Below are positions 1-5,027 of a DNA stretch of 7,314 bases, piece by piece. The DNA is from an uncultured beta proteobacterium (GTDB taxonomy: Bacteria; Pseudomonadota; Gammaproteobacteria; Burkholderiales; Burkholderiaceae), in contig CAJARE010000271.1 in NCBI GenBank assembly GCA_903944255.1, positions 1 to 7,314 on the forward strand. The letters run 5' to 3'. Position numbers and translations under genes: made by a program. Each line of letters opens with the position of its first letter. Position 1 is the stretch's first letter. The notes under the pieces are model-generated. The model was not told the origin of the DNA, searched no databases, and worked only from the letters and a program-made list of their open reading frames with translations.

Positions 1-386
1 AAGGCACAAAATACACCAATCATTAATCCCGAAAGGATCATAAATGAAGCCATGTACTGCGAAACTTTAGTTTCAATTACTTCCCAAGCTGCGATCACCA
101 CAATAATATTAATAAATGCAGTTAGGACAATAAACCAGACAGAAATACCATCGATACCAAGATAGTAATTAATGTCATAACGAGGAATCCAGCTTAACTT
201 TTCGACAAACTGCATGCCTGGATTGGCGATATCAAACTGGATGATTAAAGGAAGTGTTGCAATAAAGCCAAGAATGGCGCCAATGAGCGCTAACCAGCGA
301 ACACCAGCCGACGGCTTATCAGACCCATAAAACAAAATGATGAGTCCAAAAACAATCGGAATCCAGATGGCGTAAGAAAGAATCAT
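1..386 (-). CDS. nuoM: NADH-quinone oxidoreductase subunit M, N-terminal part (3' end cut by window edge)
   Basis: This is one of the three antiporter-like, proton-translocating subunits of the complex I membrane arm, in the inner membrane. I translated the minus strand from 386 by hand and read 128 codons open to the left edge, beginning MILSYAIWIPIVFGL. The start is well fixed: an in-frame TAA lies at 396-398, and this is the only ATG between it and the conserved region. Visible are a first hydrophobic helix (about residues 5-20), a second (32-49), a periplasmic-type stretch containing EKLSWIPRYDINYYLGIDG (62-80), which is characteristic of NuoM, and two more helices (81-100 and from about 110). 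The catalytic Glu and Lys of the family lie beyond the edge, so function cannot be checked. It follows nuoL by 24 bases with no convincing Shine-Dalgarno, so its translation may be coupled to upstream translation. NuoN is ruled out by the LSWIP...LGIDG block and by position right after nuoL. Confidence 0.95.
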   Translation of the reverse strand, partial: MILSYAIWIPIVFGLIILFYGSDKPSAGVRWLALIGAILGFIATLPLIIQFDIANPGMQFVEKLSWIPRYDINYYLGIDGISVWFIVLTAFINIIVVIAAWEVIETKVSQYMASFMILSGLMIGVFCA

Positions 387-406
387 AGAGGGTACTTAAT
401 CAACAT
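383..406 (-). other. seven-codon ORF bridging nuoL and nuoM (possible coupling element)
   Basis: Between the nuoL stop and the nuoM start, a short reading frame ATG TTG ATT AAG TAC CCT CTA TGA (MLIKYPL) ends in an ATGA overlap with the nuoM start codon. A weak AGG at 410-412 precedes it, but only three bases from the ATG, which is closer than usual. The frame and overlap are read directly from the sequence. That it is translated, or helps ribosomes reach nuoM, is speculation. A frame this short can easily arise by chance. Confidence 0.2.
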
Positions 407-410
407 AGGC

Positions 411-2465
411 CTAGCGAACAAAAGGCAGGTAAGCATATAAAACCCAGGCTAACAATAACGCTAAGCCTGCAATCATTGCAAAGGCATAGTGATAAAGATA
501 GCCGGATTGCAAATGGCGAATCACTCCAGCAAAGCGCCCGACTACATGCGCGCTGCCATTAACAAAGAAACCATCAATGATTTTTTGATCACCACGGTGC
601 CATAAGAAGCCACCAATCCAAATGAGGCCTTTAGAAAATACGGCCTGGTTTAGATCGTCTAAATAGTATTTGTTATCGAATAATGTTTTGATGGGTGCAA
701 ACGCTTTAGCAAATTGAGCGGGTAATTTAGGTGCCCAAAGGTATCCAATCGCGGCTGTCAATACTCCAAGCACCAATAATAGTAATACTGGAGAGGTAAA
801 TGCATGCAGCGCCATTGCAACAGGGCCATGAAACTCGTCTTCCAGTTCCTTCATCACAGGGTGACGTGCAATGTCTATAAAGATTGAGTCCCCAAAAAAG
901 GTACCAAATAATAATGGCGTAATAGTGTAGAAACCAATAATCACCGAAGGAATTGCTAAGAGAATTAATGGCAAGGTCACTACAAATGGTGACTCATGCG
1001 GCTTTTCACCAGGGGCTAACCCATGATGGGAGTGATCATCACCCTGCTCCGCATGATCGTCATGATGATCGTGAGCATGGGACTGGCCCCAGCGCGCTTT
1101 GCCGTGGAATACCCAGAAATATAAACGGAATGAATATAAAGCAGTAACAAAGACGCTGGCCATCACAGCAAAATAAGCGAAGCCAGAACCTGCAATATTG
1201 CTAGCAGCTACTGCCTCAATAATGGAATCTTTAGAATAGAAGCCCGAGAAAAATGGCGTGCCTATTAAAGCTAAATTACCAAGCAACATCATCAAGCAGG
1301 TAATTGGCATATATTTCCACAGTCCACCCATCTTGCGCATATCTTGCTCATGATGCATACCCAAAATCACGCTACCTGCAGCAAGGAATAAGAGTGCTTT
1401 AAAGAATGCATGGGTCATTAAATGGAAGATGGCCACTGGGTAAGCTGAAACACCCAATGCGATGGTCATATAACCCAATTGAGATAGAGTTGAATAGGCC
1501 ACAACTCGCTTGATATCGTTTTGGACAATACCCAAGAAGCCCATAAAGAGCGCTGTAATCGAACCAATAATTAAGATAAAGCTCAAAGCGACATCGGACA
1601 GCTCAAATAATGGCGACATCCTAGAAACCATGAAGATACCTGCTGTCACCATGGTTGCAGCATGAATCAATGCTGAAATTGGAGTTGGGCCTTCCATCGA
1701 ATCGGGTAACCATACATGCAATGGAAACTGGGCTGATTTACCCATGGCACCAATAAAAAGACAAATACAAACTACGGTGAGCAAATTCCAACTAGTGCCA
1801 GGCAATGTTTGTGCGGCTAGAGCTGTATTTTGAGAAAAAATGACGTCATATTGCATAGAGCCAGTGCTCGCCAGCAATAAACCAATACCCAGAATGAAGC
1901 CGAAATCGCCAACTCGATTGACTAAGAAGGCTTTCATATTGGCAAAAACTGCAGATTGACGTTCATAGTAAAAGCCAATCAACAGATAAGAAACTACTCC
2001 GACCGCTTCCCAACCAAAAAAGAGTTGCAAAAGATTGTTACTCATTACCAGCATCAACATAGCAAAAGTAAACAAAGAGATGTAGGAGAAGAAACGGTTA
2101 TACCCTTCCTCACCACGCATATAACCAATGGTATAGATATGAACCATCAATGATACAAAGGTCACCACACACATCATGGTTGCAGTTAAAGGATCAATTA
2201 AGAAGCCAATATCTAAATTAAGCTCCCCTAATTCCATCCAGCGATATACGGTACCGTTGAAATAAAAGCCATCCATTACTTGCACTAATACATTACAAGA
2301 TAGAGCAAATGCGATAGCAACACCTAAAATAGTGACAAATTGGCAGGCACCATGACCAATCCGATTGCCGCCTAATTTTGTACCAAAAATACCAGCAATC
2401 ATTGCGCCGATTAATGGCGCCAATGGAATGGCACAGAGAATAGGAATATTGAGGGTCAATTGCAT
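411..2465 (-). CDS. nuoL: NADH-quinone oxidoreductase subunit L (distal antiporter-like proton pump)
   Basis: NuoL is the outermost proton-translocating subunit of the complex I membrane arm and carries the long lateral helix that braces NuoM and NuoN. The protein has 684 residues. That is somewhat longer than the roughly 613 of E. coli, partly because of an inserted hydrophilic loop. Conserved landmarks are GWEAVGVVSY with the key Glu at 153, GKSAQFPLHVWLPDSMEGPT (242-261) with the pump Lys at 243, ALIHAATMVTAG with His 268, VAYSTLSQLGYM (322-333), THAFFKALLFLAAGSV (351-366), and GFYSKD with Lys 412. All are intact. About 16 membrane segments are expected. The C-terminal part (about 590-684) fits the amphipathic lateral helix followed by a final membrane helix (660-680). 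Residues 463-481 form a His/Asp-rich cytoplasm- or periplasm-facing loop between two membrane segments. The ATG lies two bases after the nuoK stop with AAAAGG six bases upstream, so this start is secure. Confidence 0.98.
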   Translation of the reverse strand: MQLTLNIPILCAIPLAPLIGAMIAGIFGTKLGGNRIGHGACQFVTILGVAIAFALSCNVLVQVMDGFYFNGTVYRWMELGELNLDIGFLIDPLTATMMCVVTFVSLMVHIYTIGYMRGEEGYNRFFSYISLFTFAMLMLVMSNNLLQLFFGWEAVGVVSYLLIGFYYERQSAVFANMKAFLVNRVGDFGFILGIGLLLASTGSMQYDVIFSQNTALAAQTLPGTSWNLLTVVCICLFIGAMGKSAQFPLHVWLPDSMEGPTPISALIHAATMVTAGIFMVSRMSPLFELSDVALSFILIIGSITALFMGFLGIVQNDIKRVVAYSTLSQLGYMTIALGVSAYPVAIFHLMTHAFFKALLFLAAGSVILGMHHEQDMRKMGGLWKYMPITCLMMLLGNLALIGTPFFSGFYSKDSIIEAVAASNIAGSGFAYFAVMASVFVTALYSFRLYFWVFHGKARWGQSHAHDHHDDHAEQGDDHSHHGLAPGEKPHESPFVVTLPLILLAIPSVIIGFYTITPLLFGTFFGDSIFIDIARHPVMKELEDEFHGPVAMALHAFTSPVLLLLVLGVLTAAIGYLWAPKLPAQFAKAFAPIKTLFDNKYYLDDLNQAVFSKGLIWIGGFLWHRGDQKIIDGFFVNGSAHVVGRFAGVIRHLQSGYLYHYAFAMIAGLALLLAWVLYAYLPFVR

Positions 2466-2467
2466 GA

Positions 2468-2776
2468 CTAGCCTTTTAGGTGGTCAAGATCTTCAGCATT
2501 AATGGTGTCAACCTTACGGAAGAGCACAACCAAAATTGCTAAACCAATAGCTGCTTCAGCAGCGGCCACAGTCAAAATAAAGAATACAAACACTTGACCA
2601 GCCATATCACCCAAATAATGTGAGAAAGCGATAAAGTTCATATTGACCGCAAGTAACATTAGCTCGATTGCCATCAACAATACGATTACATTCTTACGGT
2701 TTAAGAAAATACCAACAACACTAGCAGCAAATAAGATGGCGCCTAGAACCAAATAGTGGGCTAGAGTGATATTCAT
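2468..2776 (-). CDS. nuoK: NADH-quinone oxidoreductase subunit K
   Basis: This small membrane subunit of the complex I proton-transfer path sits between NuoJ and NuoN and is homologous to mitochondrial ND4L and to MrpC. Its 102 residues match the family's usual length of about 100. Three hydrophobic helices are visible (about residues 5-24, 29-50 and 62-86). The two membrane glutamates needed for proton transfer are present: Glu 38 in MAIELMLLAVN, matching E36 of E. coli, and Glu 74 in AAAEAAIGLA, matching E72. RKNVIVLLMAIELM and NFIAFS are family signatures. The start codon overlaps the nuoJ stop by four bases (ATGA), behind a very strong purine-rich ribosome binding site. The stop is two bases before nuoL. 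Nothing is truncated or odd in the protein. Confidence 0.98.
   Translation of the reverse strand: MNITLAHYLVLGAILFAASVVGIFLNRKNVIVLLMAIELMLLAVNMNFIAFSHYLGDMAGQVFVFFILTVAAAEAAIGLAILVVLFRKVDTINAEDLDHLKG
2472..2477 (-). promoter_or_regulatory. ribosome binding site of nuoL
   Basis: On the minus strand AAAAGG lies six bases before the nuoL ATG, inside the last codons of nuoK. It supports the chosen nuoL start and implies that ribosomes finishing nuoK are placed directly over the nuoL start. Confidence 0.55.
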
Positions 2777-3420
2777 TTTTTCTCCCCCCTACTGTCTTGC
2801 TTGGCAGCCATATCTGAGTCCATTTTGACAATGCGCATCCGATCTGCAGCCACAACATTTACTTGCTCATGAATATTTTGAGATTTGGAATCCTTGCGAT
2901 TTCGCAAGGTCAATGCAACCGCAGCAATAATCGCAACCAACAGAATGACGCCAGCAACTTCAAAAGCATATACATAATCGACAAAGATCAAGATTCCTAA
3001 GGCCTGGGTATTGTTTGCCATCATCTCTTCGGGCATCGGTTGAACAGGGGCATTAGTCCCAATAAAACTGCGGATGATCACAATAGAAAGCTCAAGAACA
3101 ATAACAGCACCCATCAAAAAGGCAACTGGTAAGTATTTTTTGAAATCTCGGCGTAAGTGTTCTAAATCGAGATCTAACATCATCACCACGAATAGAAACA
3201 AAACCATTACAGCCCCGACATAAACCAAGATCAGCGCCAAGCTCAAGAACTCTGCTTTCAGTAGCATCCAAAGACCAGATGCGCAGAAGAAAGCTAAGAC
3301 CAGAAATAGTGCGGCATGAACTGGATTTCGCGCAGTAATCACACGCAAAGCAGATATCACTAATAAGCCTGCAAAGCCATAGAAGAAAAGCGCGAATAAT
3401 GTAGAAGGATTAAATGTCAT
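2773..3420 (-). CDS. nuoJ: NADH-quinone oxidoreductase subunit J
   Basis: NuoJ is a membrane-arm subunit of complex I (homologue of mitochondrial ND6). It lies between NuoH and NuoK and couples quinone-site movements to the pumps. The protein has 215 residues, longer than E. coli NuoJ (184). Five hydrophobic segments are visible, at about residues 8-25, 34-53, 58-81, 97-117 and 150-171. The third contains ALILVYVGAVMVLFLFVVMM (62-81), the conserved glycine- and tyrosine-bearing helix that changes shape in the active/deactive transition. The loop 121-138 and the charged tail from about 173 are hydrophilic. The tail carries KDSKSQNIHEQVNVVAADRM, which resembles other Burkholderiales NuoJ tails as I remember them. 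The start follows nuoI by 20 bases, with only a weak AGAG about 11 bases upstream. The NPVHAALFLVL block close behind supports this ATG. The stop overlaps nuoK. Confidence 0.97.
   Translation of the reverse strand: MTFNPSTLFALFFYGFAGLLVISALRVITARNPVHAALFLVLAFFCASGLWMLLKAEFLSLALILVYVGAVMVLFLFVVMMLDLDLEHLRRDFKKYLPVAFLMGAVIVLELSIVIIRSFIGTNAPVQPMPEEMMANNTQALGILIFVDYVYAFEVAGVILLVAIIAAVALTLRNRKDSKSQNIHEQVNVVAADRMRIVKMDSDMAAKQDSRGEKK
2782..2790 (-). promoter_or_regulatory. strong ribosome binding site of nuoK
   Basis: On the minus strand AGGGGGGAG lies five bases before the nuoK ATG, within the last codons of nuoJ (encoding part of DSRGEKK). It is by far the best Shine-Dalgarno match in the window. 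Together with the ATGA overlap it should give efficient, coupled reinitiation on nuoK. Confidence 0.7.
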
Positions 3421-3440
3421 ATTATTAATGCTCTATTTCA

Positions 3441-3932
3441 CTAGCGATAAGGTGCATCAGCACTACGGTTAGCGGCAATCTCTTTTTCATATTTATCGCC
3501 TACTGCTAAGAGCATGTCTTTTGTAAAATATAAGTCGCCACGCTTATCGCCAAAGTATTCAAAAATATTTGTTTCAACAATTGCATCTACTGGACAAGCC
3601 TCTTCGCAAAAACCGCAAAAGATACATTTTGTTAAATCAATGTCATAGCGGCTGGTACGTCTTGTGCCATCATCACGCTCAGCAGTCTCAATGGTGATTG
3701 CATAAGCTGGGCATACTGCTTCACAGAGCTTGCAACCAATGCAGCGCTCCTCGCCATTTTCATAACGGCGCAATGCATGCAAACCTCGGAAACGACTAGA
3801 TAAGGGGGTCTTTTCTTCTGGATACTGAATAGTAATTTTGGGCTTAAAGAGATAGCGGCCAGTAATAGACATTCCAGTAAGAATGTCCTTTAGCATCAAA
3901 CTATCGAGAAATTGGGAAATTTTCTTAAACAT
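3441..3932 (-). CDS. nuoI: NADH-quinone oxidoreductase subunit I (8Fe ferredoxin-like)
   Basis: NuoI is the peripheral-arm subunit that passes electrons from NuoG to NuoB. It holds two [4Fe-4S] clusters, N6a and N6b. Both binding motifs are complete: CIGCKLCEAVCP with Cys 64, 67, 70 and 74, and CIFCGFCEEACP with Cys 103, 106, 109 and 113. In each motif the fourth cysteine joins the opposite cluster, as is usual for 8Fe ferredoxins. The N-terminal stretch (about 1-30, SLMLKDILTGMSITGRYLFK) is an amphipathic anchor onto the membrane arm. The protein has 163 residues, in line with alpha- and betaproteobacterial and mitochondrial TYKY forms and shorter than E. coli NuoI (180). The C-terminal FEYFGDKRGDLYFTKDMLL is also typical. 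The ATG lies 11 bases after nuoH. No good Shine-Dalgarno is present, so translation is probably coupled to nuoH. Confidence 0.98.
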   Translation of the reverse strand: MFKKISQFLDSLMLKDILTGMSITGRYLFKPKITIQYPEEKTPLSSRFRGLHALRRYENGEERCIGCKLCEAVCPAYAITIETAERDDGTRRTSRYDIDLTKCIFCGFCEEACPVDAIVETNIFEYFGDKRGDLYFTKDMLLAVGDKYEKEIAANRSADAPYR

Positions 3933-3943
3933 GATTGGTCAAC

Positions 3944-5017
3944 TTATTTCCAAATATTCCATGGTGAAACAACCCATGCGCCGATAACAACCACCCAGAA
4001 TACTGAGATGGGAATAAAGATCTTCCAGCCCAAACGCATAATTTGGTCATAGCGATAACGGGGTAATGTAGCGCGCAACCAAATAACGCATGACAAGAGG
4101 AAGAATGTCTTACCAAATAGCCAGAAGAAACCAGGGATATCACGCAAGATAGGCAAATCAACAATTGGAAGCCAGCCACCCAGAAAAATAATAGAGGCTA
4201 CAGCTGCAATCAAAATCATATTGGCATATTCAGCCAAGAAGAACATGGCAAAAGACATACCTGAATACTCCACCATGTGTCCTGCAACAATCTCAGATTC
4301 ACCTTCTACAACATCAAATGGGTGACGATTTGTTTCTGCAACCCCAGAGATAAAGTAGATTAAGAACATTGGTAGTAATGGCAACCAATTCCATGACAGA
4401 AAATTCAGCCCGATATCAGCGAAATAGCCCTGCCCTTGTGAAGTAACGATCGTACTGAGGTTTAATGAACCAGAGGTGAGCAAAACAGTGACTAAAGCAA
4501 AACCCATCGCTATCTCATAAGAAATCATCTGCGCCGATGCTCGCATTGCGCCCAAGAATGGATATTTTGAGTTAGAAGACCATCCAGCCAAGATAACGCC
4601 ATATACGCCTATAGAAGATATTGCCATGATGTAGAGCAGTCCAGCATTCACATCTGCTAACACCATTTTGGCCTGAAATGGAATCACTGCCCATGCTGCA
4701 AATGCGGGCATGATAACCATGATTGGGGCGATGAAATATAAAACTTTGCTAGCCCTAGTAGGCGCAATAATTTCTTTCATCAACAGCTTCAAGGCATCTG
4801 CAATAGGCTGTAATAAACCTAAAGGGCCGACACGATTTGGCCCAAGACGAATATGCATCCAACCTATGAGCTTACGTTCCCAAAGGGTGAGATAAGCAAC
4901 GCATGCAAACATTGGCAATACGATGGCAACAATTCGGATGAGTGCCCAAACAAGTGGCCATAGAGAGCCAAAGATAGCCTCTCCTTGAGTAGTGATGAGG
5001 TTTAAGAAATGATCCAT
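3944..5017 (-). CDS. nuoH: NADH-quinone oxidoreductase subunit H (quinone-site membrane subunit)
   Basis: NuoH (mitochondrial ND1 homologue) joins the peripheral and membrane arms, forms most of the quinone tunnel, and starts the chain of charged residues leading to the pumps. The protein has 357 residues, a normal or slightly long length. About eight to nine hydrophobic helices are visible. The first signature is ERKLIGWMHIRLGPNRVGP (47-65) followed by GLLQPIADALKLLMKE (67-82). The acidic quinone-side loop reads ETNRHPFDVVEGESEIVAGH (228-247) and runs into MVEYSG, with Glu 228, 238, 240 and 250 in place. The region around 310-330 (WLRATLPRYRYDQIMRLGWK) is the third conserved block. The start lies eight bases after the nuoG stop, with AGGG six bases upstream. 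An intact NuoH with all acidic loop residues suggests a working proton-pumping enzyme. Confidence 0.98.
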   Translation of the reverse strand: MDHFLNLITTQGEAIFGSLWPLVWALIRIVAIVLPMFACVAYLTLWERKLIGWMHIRLGPNRVGPLGLLQPIADALKLLMKEIIAPTRASKVLYFIAPIMVIMPAFAAWAVIPFQAKMVLADVNAGLLYIMAISSIGVYGVILAGWSSNSKYPFLGAMRASAQMISYEIAMGFALVTVLLTSGSLNLSTIVTSQGQGYFADIGLNFLSWNWLPLLPMFLIYFISGVAETNRHPFDVVEGESEIVAGHMVEYSGMSFAMFFLAEYANMILIAAVASIIFLGGWLPIVDLPILRDIPGFFWLFGKTFFLLSCVIWLRATLPRYRYDQIMRLGWKIFIPISVFWVVVIGAWVVSPWNIWK

Positions 5018-5023
5018 TTCTTA

Positions 5024-5027
5024 CCCT
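5024..5027 (-). promoter_or_regulatory. ribosome binding site of nuoH overlapping the nuoG stop
   Basis: On the minus strand AGGG lies six bases before the nuoH ATG and shares bases with the nuoG TAG stop codon. It is moderate in strength, supports the chosen nuoH start, and fits translational coupling between nuoG and nuoH. Confidence 0.5.

Noticed and set aside
1048..1080. Palindrome-like catgatcgtcatgatgatcg segment that might be an operator or hairpin
   Set aside because: The near-symmetry comes from alternating CAT/CAC and GAT/GAC codons of the NuoL His/Asp loop. It lies mid-gene with mismatched arms, so a regulatory role is not supported.
953..2153. Plus-strand open frames of about 65 codons opposite nuoL (953-1147 and 1956-2153)
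   Set aside because: They lie wholly antisense to a clearly conserved gene. The His/Asp-rich piece of the first is a mirror of the NuoL histidine loop. Neither resembles a known family or has a convincing ribosome binding site.
2466..2467. Possible nuoK-nuoL fusion or frameshift because of the two-base gap
   Set aside because: nuoK has its own TAG stop and normal family length, and nuoL has its own ATG and ribosome binding site. The tight spacing is ordinary for nuo operons.
3925..4179. Minus-strand 84-codon frame overlapping the nuoH 3' end and the nuoI start
   Set aside because: It is an alternate frame of conserved nuoH sequence. Its ATG is internal to nuoH and its Cys/Ser/His-rich product has no recognisable fold, so it is a shadow.
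4710..4895. Plus-strand 61-codon frame opposite nuoH
   Set aside because: It is antisense to the conserved ERKLIGW...LGPNRVGP region of NuoH, so the open frame is explained by that constraint.
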